DNA of 64,000 bases. Origin: Hyphomicrobiales bacterium (GTDB lineage: Bacteria > Pseudomonadota > Alphaproteobacteria > Rhizobiales > Rhizobiaceae). The stretch spans positions 177,478 to 241,477 of the forward strand of contig UBYX01000012.1 in the NCBI GenBank assembly GCA_900469955.1, given 5' to 3'. Positions 1 to 7,843 of this stretch are shown here, one piece after another (the stretch's first letter is position 1; every line of letters begins with the position of its first letter). The position numbers and the translations under genes are program-made. Under the pieces are notes generated by a model that saw nothing but the letters and a program-made list of their open reading frames with translations, made no database searches and had not been told where the DNA came from.

Positions 1-157
1 CGTCGACATCCTCCCGCTCAATACGAAGTGCCAAGGCCTCCGGCTTGACGCTGACCGGCACGACATAGCCGACGAAACCTTCCGTAAATCCCCTGGCTGC
101 GTCGTCCAGCGAGCAGGCTGAAAGCGGGCGACGAGTGACGGTCGCGTTCTGATCCAT
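1..157 (-). CDS. GNAT-family N-acetyltransferase, N-terminal part (cut by window edge)
   Basis: Only the first 52 codons are inside the window. The translation starts MDQNATVTRRPLSACSLDDA and continues with a GFVGYVVPVSVKPEALALRI stretch, which is how the N-terminus of many GNAT acetyltransferases reads (a short beta strand, then a helix, then a GY.VP segment). A clear ribosome-binding site (GGAGGGA) lies a few bases upstream of the ATG at 157. It follows the dehydrogenase gene ending at 175 by only 17 bases on the same strand, so the two are probably co-transcribed. The acetyl-CoA-binding motif is outside the window, so the substrate cannot be guessed and the family call is moderate. Confidence 0.55.
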   Translation of the reverse strand, partial: MDQNATVTRRPLSACSLDDAARGFTEGFVGYVVPVSVKPEALALRIEREDVD

Positions 158-174
158 CGATTGTCCCTCCGGAG

Positions 175-1128
175 CTACAGGGCGTTGCTCGCCGTACCTT
201 TCTCGAAATTCTCCACATGACTGATGACTTGCGTCCAAAGTGCCTGCATAGCCTCGTCGCTCGCCCATGCCACATGCGGTGTGACGATGACATTCGGCCG
301 GTCGAGAATCGTCAGCAGCGGATTGTCCGGCAAGGGAGGTTCCTTCGTCAGCACATCGAAACCGGCACCGGCGATCAGCCCCTCATCGAGAGCCGTCACC
401 AGATCAGCCTCGTTTACGAGCCCGCCGCGCGCCGTGTTGATGATCAGCGGCTTCCGTTTCATCCTGCGGAACTCTTCCATGCCGATCAGGTTGCGGGTCG
501 TCGGCGTCAGCGGCATGTGGAAGCTGATGATATCGGCGGTCTCCAGCACCTCGTCAAAAGCGGTGTAGCCGGGTCCGACAGTTTCCGCATCCTTGCGGGC
601 TGCAAAAACCACTTTCATGCCGAAGGCTTCCGCGATCTTGGCCACGGATTTGCCGAGCGTGCCGCGCCCGAAAATGCCGAGCGTCGAGCCCGCGAGGTCG
701 CGGATCGGATGCGTGAAGAAGCAGAACTGGTTGGCGCGCTGCCATTCGCCGCCGATCACGTCCTGCCGGAAGCCAACGATCGAACGGCGCAGCGCAAAAA
801 TCAGCGCGAACGTGTGCTCGGGCACGGTATTGATGGCGTAGCCGCGCACGTTGGAAACGATGATGCCGCGTTCCCTAGCAAAGGCGAGATCGATGACATC
901 ATGGCCGGTAGCGGCCACCGCGATCATCTTCAGCTTCGACGCGCCGTCGATAGCCCCCTCGCGGACCGGAGCCTTGTTGGTGATGACAATGTCGGCATCG
1001 GCAATACGTGCGGGCACATCTTCCGGCGCCGTTTTGCCGTATTCCACCCATTCATGAGCGAAGGCCGGCCGAGTGATTTCGACGGACGGCCCGATCGTGT
1101 CGCGGTCGAGAAAAACCACCTTCAGCAT
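175..1128 (-). CDS. D-2-hydroxyacid dehydrogenase (NAD-dependent, hydroxypyruvate/glyoxylate reductase type)
   Basis: A 317-residue protein with the layout of D-isomer 2-hydroxyacid dehydrogenases: a substrate-binding flank, a Rossmann domain with GRGTLG near residues 154-159, and the catalytic set Arg (in NTARGGLVN, about 234), Glu (in FDVLTKEPP, about 263) and His (in VTPHVAWAS, about 285). Such enzymes interconvert 2-oxoacids and D-2-hydroxyacids in the cytoplasm; the LTKEPP and PHVAWAS versions of the motifs resemble glycerate dehydrogenase/hydroxypyruvate reductase. The ATG at 1128 (MLKVVFLDRD) is preferred over an in-frame GTG at 1152, because the GGGAGG in front of that GTG is too close to it. 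It runs into the GNAT gene and is divergent from the flavoprotein gene at 1242. The exact substrate is not decided. Confidence 0.85.
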   Translation of the reverse strand: MLKVVFLDRDTIGPSVEITRPAFAHEWVEYGKTAPEDVPARIADADIVITNKAPVREGAIDGASKLKMIAVAATGHDVIDLAFARERGIIVSNVRGYAINTVPEHTFALIFALRRSIVGFRQDVIGGEWQRANQFCFFTHPIRDLAGSTLGIFGRGTLGKSVAKIAEAFGMKVVFAARKDAETVGPGYTAFDEVLETADIISFHMPLTPTTRNLIGMEEFRRMKRKPLIINTARGGLVNEADLVTALDEGLIAGAGFDVLTKEPPLPDNPLLTILDRPNVIVTPHVAWASDEAMQALWTQVISHVENFEKGTASNAL

Positions 1129-1241
1129 TGCCTGAAATCCCGCATTGATCACATCCTCCCGTCGTCCAAAGCGCTGGCCGCGTTCGATTTCTCGTATATC
1201 ATCCCGCCCGCCATCCGGAAGGTAAAAGTGCGGAGCAAGGA

Positions 1242-2357
1242 ATGGGGGAAGTGCTGGAACTCGATTGCGTCGTCATCGGCGGCGGCGTGGTGGGGCTCGC
1301 GGTGGCGCGTGAACTGGCGATCGCCGGTCGCGAAGTGGTGCTTCTCGAAACCGAGCCAATGACCGGCAGCGTGACGTCTTCCCGCAACAGCGAAGTGATC
1401 CATGCCGGTCTTTACTATCCGACCGGCAGCCTCAAGGCCGAGCTCTGCGTTGCCGGCAAGCGCAAGCTCTACGACTATTGCAGGGAGCGACATATCCCGC
1501 ACAAGCGGTGCGGCAAGCTGGTCGTCGCCTCGAGCGAGGTGGAGGTCGCTTATCTCGAAAAGCTTCTGAAGCAGGCCGAGGCAAATGGCGTCGACGACTG
1601 TTTCTTGATCGATAGCGTCGAACTGGCTCGGCTGGAGCCGCAGATCACGGGCTTTGCGGCACTCGTTTCACCCTCCACCGGTATCATCGACAGCCATCGT
1701 CTGATGGAAAGCTATATCGCGGATATCGAAGCTCACAGCGGTGCCATCGTACTGAAGTCCCCCGTGCTCGGCGGAGAGCTTCTCTCCGGTGCAGTTCGGC
1801 TTTCGGCAGGCGGCCGCGATCCAGTCGAGATCGAGGCCAAGCTGGTGGTGAACGCCGCGGGTTTGAACGCCTGGGCCGTGTCCGAAAGCATCCTCGGCCT
1901 TGATCGAACGACGGTGCCGGAGCGCTACTACGCCAAAGGCTGCTATTTTTCCCTGGCCGGCCGCGCTCCCGCCGGACGATTGATCTACCCGGTTCCGGAG
2001 CCGGGCGGGCTTGGCGTCCATCTGACGCTCGATATGGCGGGACAGGCGAGGTTTGGCCCGGATGTCGAATGGGTGGAGGCGATCGAGTATGACGTTGATC
2101 CTCGCCGGGCCGACAGGTTCTATGCGGCAATCCGGCGCTACTGGCCAGATCTGGCGGATGGCGCGCTGCTGCCTGCCTATTCCGGCATGCGGCCCAAGGT
2201 GGTGGGGCCGGAAGCGGGAGGCGGCGGCGATTTTATCATGCAAGGGCCGGAGACGACCGGCCATCCTGCCTATGCGGCACTTTACGGCATCGAATCTCCC
2301 GGCCTGACGGCCTCCATGGCGATAGCGGAGCGGGTAAGACGCCTGATGTTGGGCTGA
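1242..2357 (+). CDS. FAD-dependent oxidoreductase, L-2-hydroxyglutarate oxidase-like
   Basis: A 371-residue DAO-family flavoprotein. The N-terminal dinucleotide fold is plain (VVIGGGVVGLAVARELA, residues 10-26), followed by the NSEVIHAGLYYPTGSLKA stretch that is typical of L-2-hydroxyglutarate dehydrogenase/oxidase (LhgO/L2HGDH) and its relatives. These enzymes oxidise an L-2-hydroxyacid to the 2-oxoacid with FAD. The C-terminus carries a GM/RPK and ...GIESPGLTASMAIAE segment expected for the last FAD-contact strand. The gene is divergent from the D-2-hydroxyacid dehydrogenase, so enzymes acting on opposite enantiomers of 2-hydroxyacids sit back to back. A hairpin at 2367-2407 follows it. The physiological substrate is inferred only. 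Confidence 0.8.
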   Translation: MGEVLELDCVVIGGGVVGLAVARELAIAGREVVLLETEPMTGSVTSSRNSEVIHAGLYYPTGSLKAELCVAGKRKLYDYCRERHIPHKRCGKLVVASSEVEVAYLEKLLKQAEANGVDDCFLIDSVELARLEPQITGFAALVSPSTGIIDSHRLMESYIADIEAHSGAIVLKSPVLGGELLSGAVRLSAGGRDPVEIEAKLVVNAAGLNAWAVSESILGLDRTTVPERYYAKGCYFSLAGRAPAGRLIYPVPEPGGLGVHLTLDMAGQARFGPDVEWVEAIEYDVDPRRADRFYAAIRRYWPDLADGALLPAYSGMRPKVVGPEAGGGGDFIMQGPETTGHPAYAALYGIESPGLTASMAIAERVRRLMLG

Positions 2358-2366
2358 ACCTTGAGG

Positions 2367-2407
2367 GAGCCCTCATCGCCCCAGCGGCGGAGGCGGATGA
2401 GGGGCTC
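2367..2407. terminator. Hairpin between convergent genes, probable bidirectional terminator
   Basis: The arm GAGCCC-TCATC at 2367-2377 pairs with GATGA-G-GGGCTC at 2396-2407, with one bulged G. It lies between the convergent ends at 2357 and 2428. The CTCATC/GATGAGG words also occur in rhizobial intergenic palindromes, so it may be a short repeat derivative that serves as a terminator. There is no long U-run on either side. Confidence 0.45.
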
Positions 2408-2427
2408 CTCAGCGTCCAGAGGCTGTC

Positions 2428-3354
2428 TCAGAACTCCGCGCGCTTGTCCCGCTTCGCAAGCCGGCCAAGCAGATAGTCCACCTCCGCCTTGGCCGTAGCC
2501 GAAAGCATCTGTGCCGGCTCGCGCTGCACGTCTGTTGCGATGACGCCGCGCCGCTTCAGCACATGCTTGCGCACGGCAAGACCGACGCCCAACTGCTGTT
2601 CGTAGCGGATCAGCGGCAGATGTGCGTCGAAGAGGTCATGGGCCTCGTCCCGCTTGCCGTCTGCAAAGAGACCGACGAGTTCCGTCAGCATGTCCGGAAA
2701 GCCATAGCCGGTCATTGCGCCGTCGGCGCCGCGTTCCGGTTCGAAATCGAGGAACATGCCGCCATTGCCGCAAAGAATCGAGAAGGGCCGCAGTTCGCCC
2801 GCCTTCTGCATGGCGCGAAGTCTGGAGATCTTCTCCAGCCCCGGCCAATCCTCGTGCTTCAGCATCAGGCAGGACGGATGGTTGGAAATGATCTTGGCGA
2901 TCACGCCGGGCGACATCACGACGGTCAGCGTCAGCGGGTAATCCTGCAGCACCCAGGGCACGTCATCGCCAACCGCTTCGACGGCCCCGGCGAAATAGTT
3001 GACGATCTGGTCGTCGGTTCTGAGCGCCGGCGGCGGGGCGATCATCACGCCCGCAGCGCCCATTTCCATGGAATCACGCGCCAGCGACCGCATGCCGGCA
3101 AAGCCCGGTGCCGAGACGCCGACGATCACCGGTATCTTGGCGCGGGATACGACCCGTTTGACGATCGCCCGGCTTTCCTCCGGCTCCAGTTTGGGCGCTT
3201 CGCCCATGATGCCGAGGATGGTTATGCCGGTGCAGCCGCTTTCCTGGTAGAAATCCGTCAAACGGTCGACCGAGTTGAAGTCGATTGCCCCGTCTTCCAG
3301 AAACGGCGTGGTCGCAATCGCATAAACGCCTTTGGATTCCACGCCGAATGTCAT
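2428..3354 (-). CDS. Dihydrodipicolinate synthase (DapA)-family lyase
   Basis: A 308-residue class I aldolase-type protein. The TIM-barrel marks of the DapA/N-acetylneuraminate lyase family are visible: the early GVYAIATTPF strand, GIMGE near residue 48 in the place of G(E)TGE, the conserved Tyr in LQDYP (139), and a Lys in LMLKHEDW (166) in the Schiff-base position. The variant motifs argue against true lysine-pathway DapA and for a catabolic 2-keto-acid aldolase or dehydratase. The ATG at 3354 overlaps the stop of the RraA-like gene (ATGA), so the two are translationally coupled. An upstream in-frame extension is not credible protein. The substrate is unknown; the neighbour suggests degradation of a hydroxy-oxo-acid. 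Confidence 0.82.
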   Translation of the reverse strand: MTFGVESKGVYAIATTPFLEDGAIDFNSVDRLTDFYQESGCTGITILGIMGEAPKLEPEESRAIVKRVVSRAKIPVIVGVSAPGFAGMRSLARDSMEMGAAGVMIAPPPALRTDDQIVNYFAGAVEAVGDDVPWVLQDYPLTLTVVMSPGVIAKIISNHPSCLMLKHEDWPGLEKISRLRAMQKAGELRPFSILCGNGGMFLDFEPERGADGAMTGYGFPDMLTELVGLFADGKRDEAHDLFDAHLPLIRYEQQLGVGLAVRKHVLKRRGVIATDVQREPAQMLSATAKAEVDYLLGRLAKRDKRAEF

Positions 3355-4058
3355 TTCTGGCCGTCCTTCCAGGCCTGATAGCGGGCCTTGGTTTCGGCAT
3401 TCATGGGGTAAAGGCCCGGCAGTGGCACGTTGCGATCGACTTCGGTCATGATCCAGGCTTCCATCCGTTCCTGTTCCGGCGCTTCGGCAAGCACCGTATC
3501 GAGAAGTTTCGCGGGGATCAGAACCGCCCCGTCCTCGTCCACAACGACGATATCGTCGGGGAAAACGGCAACACCACCGCAGGAAATCGGCTCCTGCCAG
3601 CCGACGAAGGTGAGGCCTGCGACCGATGGCGGTGCGGCAATACCGTTGCACCAGATCTTCATGCCGCTGGCGAGGACACCTTCCGCATCGCGCATCACCC
3701 CGTCGGTAATCAGGCCCGCGACGCCTCGCTTTGCCATGCGTGCGCAGAGGATGTCGCCGAAGATGCCGGCATCGGTCACGCCGAGCGCGTCGGCAACAGC
3801 CACGCAGCCTTCCGGCATGGCTTCGATCGCGGCGCGGGTGGAGATCGGTGACGACCAGCTTTCCGGTGTCGCGAGATCTTCACGCGCCGGTACGAAGCGC
3901 AGCGTAAAAGCCTTGCCGACGACCCGGCCCTGGCCGGGCTTCAGCGGCTTGGTGCCGCGCATCCAGACATTTCGCAGCCCCTTCTTCAAAAGCACCGTGG
4001 TGAGCGTGGCAGTGGAAACGCTTTTGAGCGTCTTGATGATGTCAGGGTCCAGCGACAT
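3351..4058 (-). CDS. RraA-family protein (possible 4-hydroxy-4-methyl-2-oxoglutarate/oxaloacetacetate-type aldolase)
   Basis: A 235-residue RraA-like protein. It carries the family's metal/substrate region, GIFGDILCARMAKRG at residues 98-112, followed by GLITDGVMRDAEGV, in which Arg123-Asp124 correspond to the RD pair of HMG/CHA aldolases. Family members are either regulators of RNase E or, more often outside enterics, divalent-metal pyruvate aldolases and oxaloacetate decarboxylases. Presence of the G...RD signature and pairing with a DapA-like lyase favours an aldolase in a small catabolic operon. Translation of the next gene starts inside its stop codon. True RraA is about 160 residues; this one has extra N- and C-terminal sequence. 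Confidence 0.75.
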   Translation of the reverse strand: MSLDPDIIKTLKSVSTATLTTVLLKKGLRNVWMRGTKPLKPGQGRVVGKAFTLRFVPAREDLATPESWSSPISTRAAIEAMPEGCVAVADALGVTDAGIFGDILCARMAKRGVAGLITDGVMRDAEGVLASGMKIWCNGIAAPPSVAGLTFVGWQEPISCGGVAVFPDDIVVVDEDGAVLIPAKLLDTVLAEAPEQERMEAWIMTEVDRNVPLPGLYPMNAETKARYQAWKDGQK

Positions 4059-4203
4059 GAATTCTCCTCGGGGATTGCTGAGTGCCGGAGTCGGCGGCGC
4101 GGGATATTCCTTCGGCTGGCTCCCTTCGTCAAGGAACCGGAAAACTCCCGCGGCAGTTCCAGGCCGCAGATGGCCGGGCGGCAGGTTTTGAGCGATTTCT
4201 AAA

Positions 4204-4224
4204 TTAAGCCTCGCTTAAGGTTAA
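4204..4224 (+). promoter_or_regulatory. CtrA-type box (TTAA-N7-TTAA) upstream of the GH25 gene
   Basis: TTAA at 4204-4207, seven bases (GCCTCGC), TTAA at 4215-4218, and a third TTAA at 4221-4224. TTAA-N7-TTAA is the classical full site of the cell-cycle regulator CtrA in alphaproteobacteria. It ends 18 bases before the start codon at 4242, so binding would overlap the promoter or initiation region. Seen directly; function is inferred. Confidence 0.55.
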
Positions 4225-4241
4225 GGACTTACTCTCCTGAA

Positions 4242-5135
4242 ATGGACAAGGGGATTTTCCGATTGGCCGCTGTGCTGGCCGCCCTCGCATTCAGCCTCGT
4301 GAGCCCGGCGGACGGGCATGCCGGGCAAAAGCAGGTTTGGCGGGATACCAAGGCTCCGCTCGTCATCGATGCCTACGAACTCAACATCATCGACTGGCAG
4401 AAGCTTCTCACCGACAAACGCATAGCGGGTTTCATCCACAAGGCGTCGGATGGACTTCCGGAAAGCTACAGCTGCACCGGAAAGCACGGCGGCGATACTG
4501 TGGCCCACTGCAAGACCATGTGGCGGAAATATGCGGTCAGCCGCGAACTCTACCAGACGCGCCGTCTGGTTGCACGTGGCGCCGGCCTGCTCTGGGGCGC
4601 CTATCATCTCGCACGCCCGGGAAATCCGATCGACCAGGCAAACCACTTCCTGGATTATGCGGAGCCGGACGACAAGGATCTGATGGTTCTCGATATCGAG
4701 GAGATGAACGACAAGTTCATGTCGCTCGAGGACGCCGAAATTTTCGCGCGCCATCTGAAAACGAGGACCGGCCGCTATCCCATTATCTACACGAACCACA
4801 GCGTCGCCCGCTATATCGCCGCGCGCCGCAACGACTTCCGGCTCTTGTCCCGGCTGCCGATCTGGTACGCCCGCTACAAGCCGGATGTCGCCCAGGTCTT
4901 TCCGATGGGAAGCTGGTCGAACTACTTTCTCTGGCAGTTTTCCTCGGCATCGAACTGCTCGAAACGACACTGCCCGTACCGCGTCCCTGGGACGTCGACG
5001 GATATCGACGTCAATGTCGCCGGAATGAACCTCGATGAGCTGAAACATGTTTGGGCAAAGGGCGAACTTCTGCCGTCCAACACACCGGACCCGGCATTGA
5101 TCGCAGAAGCGGACTTGCTCTATCGCCCGTTCTAA
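4242..5135 (+). CDS. Secreted GH25-family lysozyme-like glycoside hydrolase
   Basis: A 297-residue protein with a signal peptide (hydrophobic residues about 6-20, cleavage near GHAG) and a glycoside hydrolase family 25 (1,4-beta-N-acetylmuramidase) domain. Family marks are the N-terminal catalytic-face Asp in VIDAYE (43), the GAYHLARP strand (119-126) and the DIE motif (151-153), which carries the acid and the second Asp. The C-terminal strand LWQFSS is also typical. It would act on peptidoglycan in the periplasm or outside. A CtrA-type box directly upstream suggests timing to the cell cycle. The start ATG is the first in frame; its ribosome-binding site (CTCTCCTGAA region) is weak. Confidence 0.82.
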   Translation: MDKGIFRLAAVLAALAFSLVSPADGHAGQKQVWRDTKAPLVIDAYELNIIDWQKLLTDKRIAGFIHKASDGLPESYSCTGKHGGDTVAHCKTMWRKYAVSRELYQTRRLVARGAGLLWGAYHLARPGNPIDQANHFLDYAEPDDKDLMVLDIEEMNDKFMSLEDAEIFARHLKTRTGRYPIIYTNHSVARYIAARRNDFRLLSRLPIWYARYKPDVAQVFPMGSWSNYFLWQFSSASNCSKRHCPYRVPGTSTDIDVNVAGMNLDELKHVWAKGELLPSNTPDPALIAEADLLYRPF

Positions 5136-5156
5136 CCCGTCTCATGGTGTGAAAAG

Positions 5157-5232
5157 TGGTGCCGCTTACGTGACTCGAACACGTGACCCCATCATTACGA
5201 ATGATGTGCTCTACCGACTGAGCTAAAGCGGC
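5157..5232 (-). tRNA. tRNA-Thr (anticodon CGT)
   Basis: Read on the minus strand this folds as a complete 76-base tRNA. The acceptor GCCGCTT pairs with AAGCGGC, the D-stem is GCTC/GAGC, the anticodon stem CATCA/TGATG encloses the loop TTCGTAA (anticodon CGT, codon ACG), the T-arm is ACGTG-TTCGAGT-CACGT, the discriminator is A, and CCA is encoded at 5157-5159. No integrase or direct repeat was seen next to it. Confidence 0.97.
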
Positions 5233-5356
5233 ACGGGCAGCGAACGGCTCGGCCGGGCTGCGAGTGATGCGGCTGATACAGGCAATGACCTGCAATTTCA
5301 AGCCGTGATTTGATCCCTTCTGCGATTTTCCTGTCGGCTGCGGCCTGGGCCCGCGC

Positions 5357-6313
5357 TCAAAGCGCGAGCCGCTTCCGTGCCGCCTCGTATTCGTTCTCGA
5401 GCCGGCCGACAAGCTCGGCGACGGGAACTACCGCCTTCACCGCGCCCACGCCTTGTCCGGCACCCCAGATTTCCTTCCAGGCCTTCGGACCGCTCACTGC
5501 CTTGTCGAAATCCATCTTGGTGGGATCGGCGACCGGCAGGGCATCGGGATCCATGCCCGTGGCCGTGATCGAGCCTTTCAGATAATTGCCGTGAATGCCG
5601 GTGAAATAGTTGGAATAGACAATGTCGGCGGCGTTCGAATCGACGATCATCTGCTTGTAGGCATCGACCGCGCGTGCCTCCCGGGTGGCGATGAAGGGTG
5701 AGCCGATATAGGCCATGTCCGCGCCCATCGCCTGCGCCGCGAGAATGCCGCCGCCCGTTGCGATCGCTCCGGCCAGCAACAACGGCCCGTCGAACCATTC
5801 ACGGATTTCCCGGACGAGCGCGAAGGGCGAAAGCGTTCCGGCATGGCCTCCGGCGCCCGCCGCAACCGCGATCAATCCGTCCGCCCCTTTTCGGATCGCG
5901 GAACTCGCATGCCGCTTGTTGATGACGTCGTGCAAAACGATGCCGCCATAGGAATGCACCGCCGCGTTGACCTCGGGTACGGCGCCGAGCGACGAAATGA
6001 CGATCGGCACCTTGTATTTCACGCACATCATCAGGTCGTGTTCCAACCGCTTGTTGGAGGTGTGCACGATCTGGTTTACGGCAAAGGGAGCAGCAGGCCT
6101 TTCAGGATTGGCCGCGTCATGGGCGGCGAGATCCTCGGTGATCATCGCAAGCCACTCGTCGAGCTGGCTTTCCGGCCGCGCATTCAGCGAAGGGAAAGCG
6201 CCCACGACGCCGGCTTTGCATTGCGCCAGCGTCAGTTCCGGATGAGAGATGATGAAAAGTGGCGACGCGACGACGGGCAGACGCAGCCTGTCCCTGAGGA
6301 TTGCTGGAAGCAT
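5357..6313 (-). CDS. Nitronate monooxygenase-family FMN enzyme (2-nitropropane dioxygenase-like)
   Basis: A 318-residue TIM-barrel flavoenzyme. Recognisable segments are PVVASPLFIISHPELT at the N-terminus, the VISSLGA strand, the GADGLIAVAAGAGGHAG phosphate-binding loop typical of nitronate monooxygenases (about residues 142-158), and GPLLLAGAIATGGGI followed by GADMAYIGSPFIAT. These enzymes oxidise alkyl nitronates with FMN and O2; several relatives are enoyl-reductase-like. The start at 6313 has a GGGAGG ribosome-binding site. A 26-bp palindrome (6331-6356) lies 17 bases upstream, and the identical core precedes the beta-oxidation operon at 57617, which ties this gene to fatty-acid or branched-chain acyl metabolism. 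Confidence 0.85.
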   Translation of the reverse strand: MLPAILRDRLRLPVVASPLFIISHPELTLAQCKAGVVGAFPSLNARPESQLDEWLAMITEDLAAHDAANPERPAAPFAVNQIVHTSNKRLEHDLMMCVKYKVPIVISSLGAVPEVNAAVHSYGGIVLHDVINKRHASSAIRKGADGLIAVAAGAGGHAGTLSPFALVREIREWFDGPLLLAGAIATGGGILAAQAMGADMAYIGSPFIATREARAVDAYKQMIVDSNAADIVYSNYFTGIHGNYLKGSITATGMDPDALPVADPTKMDFDKAVSGPKAWKEIWGAGQGVGAVKAVVPVAELVGRLENEYEAARKRLAL

Positions 6314-6330
6314 GCGGAAAAGAACCTCCC

Positions 6331-6356
6331 GATTGACGTTTACGCAAACGTCAATC
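6331..6356. promoter_or_regulatory. Long palindromic operator upstream of nitronate monooxygenase gene
   Basis: The arm GATTGACGTTT (6331-6341) is followed by a four-base centre and the inverted arm AAACGTCAATC (6346-6356). The 22-bp core at 6333-6354 is identical to the one at 57617-57638. It is in the leader immediately upstream of the ribosome-binding site, a repressor-type position. The ACGT-rich palindrome resembles the operators described for MerR-type LiuR regulators of acyl-CoA catabolism, as recalled and not tested by a motif scan. Confidence 0.75.
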
Positions 6357-6553
6357 TGTCTAGCAGATCAAGTCGCGCGGGAAAAGCCGGGGGAAAAATT
6401 TCGCAAACATTTATCGCCCATTTGTTCCAGCAGCACATGAGACATATCCTGACCTTATTTCTCGGCATGGTGCGGCGCTTGCAGTTCCGGGTGAGAGAGG
6501 TTACCGAAAGGTAAAGCCCCGCGTATCGGGAATGAGTAGAAGAAGGACCGGCA

Positions 6554-7840
6554 GTGAGCGGTTTGGAAACGGCCATCAGGAACGCACTGGATCGCTCCAA
6601 CAGGGCGGATCGGGATACCCGGGTTCGTATTTATCAGTCGGCGCGGCAAGCGCTCGATGCGGGCCTTCGCAAGCAGGGCGTGAGCGATCGGCTGATCATC
6701 ATGCAGCAGCACGAGCTGCTGGAAGACAAGATCCACCAGATCGAGATGGAAGAAGTGCGCCGGCTTGAGGAGTCACCGCCGCCGCCCGAGATCGAGCTCG
6801 ATACGGAGCTGCCGTATATCCCCCCCTCCGAGCCGGTCGCGCCGCCTGTGCCTGCCCAAGCTCAGCACCCGGCGGCGGAGCTCGGACCGGAGGTGACGCT
6901 GGGCGGCGAAACGCGCTCCGTCGCTTCCGCCACGCCTCAAGCCGGCCATCAGGTTGCGCCCGTCACTCCCGAGGCATCGCCCGTGGCGCCTGTTGTTGCG
7001 CCTGATGCGACACCCCTGCCGGGGACTTCGGTTGCGCCCGAGAGTGATCTCGGCCGGATTGCGGTCGAGCGCGACGAACGTATTGAAGCAGGTCCGCCGG
7101 TAAAGACGCCCAAGCCCGGGAAATTCGGAAAAGGCCAGGCCGCGCCCTCCGGCACAACGCTGGATGTGCCGCCGGAGCGAGCGGCCAAACCGCGCAAGCG
7201 CCGCGGATTCCTGTCGCATCTCCTCACCTGGTTGATAACCCTCGCCATAGTGGGCGGCGCCTGCTGGTGGTTCTACCAATCCGGGATGGTGCAGTCGTTC
7301 ATCGACGAGGCGATGAAGGTTGCCGATCAGTCTATGAGCCGTCAGCAGACTGGGCGGGAGGCAGGAGCTTTCGATCCGCGTAACGGATTTTCCGACGATT
7401 GGGTAGAAATTTTCGTTCCTTCTGACATCGCCAGGCTGAAGCCTTCTGGCCAGGCTCGCGTCGAAGCCGTGGCTGGAGCGGAGGGCCAGGCGGTTCGCAT
7501 CCTGTCCATGACGAGCGGCGAGGGGGGCGACGTTGCGATCGAGGTGCCCGCCGAGGTACTCCGCGACATGGCGGGCAAGAGTTCGACCGTGGCGCTGACG
7601 CTGCAATCGGCGCAGGATCGCTCCGTGCAGCTATCGGTACGCTGCGACTTCGGAAGCCTCGGCAACTGCAGCCGTCATCGCTTCACGGCCACGCAGGAAA
7701 AACTGGAGGCGCTCTTCCGGGTCACATTCGAGCGCTCGCTTGCGCCGAATGCCCCCGGCCGTCTGGTCATCAATGCCGGTCTCGATGGGCCTGATCTGCC
7801 GGTATTGCTCTATTCCGTCCGCATCCTGCCGGGACAATAG
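6554..7840 (+). CDS. Uncharacterised single-pass membrane protein with Pro/Ala-rich linker
   Basis: A 428-residue protein of unknown function. Residues 1-72 are charged and helical (LETAIRNALDRSNRADRD onward), 73-210 are a low-complexity Pro/Ala/Val-rich linker, a basic patch KPRKRR precedes one membrane segment (about 219-241, WLITLAIVGGACWWF), and a beta-rich region of about 160 residues follows, probably periplasmic (FDPRNGFSDDWVEIFVPSD onward, with a Cys pair near CDFGSLGNC). The layout is cytoplasmic helix, linker, TM, periplasmic domain. The start is GTG at 6554 behind AGAAGGA. Similar proteins appear conserved among rhizobia, but I recognise no function. It is convergent with the PPK2 gene, whose stop lies 3 bases further on. 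Confidence 0.7.
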   Translation: MSGLETAIRNALDRSNRADRDTRVRIYQSARQALDAGLRKQGVSDRLIIMQQHELLEDKIHQIEMEEVRRLEESPPPPEIELDTELPYIPPSEPVAPPVPAQAQHPAAELGPEVTLGGETRSVASATPQAGHQVAPVTPEASPVAPVVAPDATPLPGTSVAPESDLGRIAVERDERIEAGPPVKTPKPGKFGKGQAAPSGTTLDVPPERAAKPRKRRGFLSHLLTWLITLAIVGGACWWFYQSGMVQSFIDEAMKVADQSMSRQQTGREAGAFDPRNGFSDDWVEIFVPSDIARLKPSGQARVEAVAGAEGQAVRILSMTSGEGGDVAIEVPAEVLRDMAGKSSTVALTLQSAQDRSVQLSVRCDFGSLGNCSRHRFTATQEKLEALFRVTFERSLAPNAPGRLVINAGLDGPDLPVLLYSVRILPGQ

Positions 7841-7843
7841 TCG

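Noticed and set aside
217..1362. 381-residue plus-strand open frame across the dehydrogenase gene
   Set aside because: It is antisense to a clear 2-hydroxyacid dehydrogenase, Arg/His/Asp-rich as expected for a GC-rich shadow frame, with no domain pattern.
5157..5232. tRNA-Thr as an integration (att) site
   Set aside because: No integrase and no downstream repeat of the tRNA 3' end was seen.
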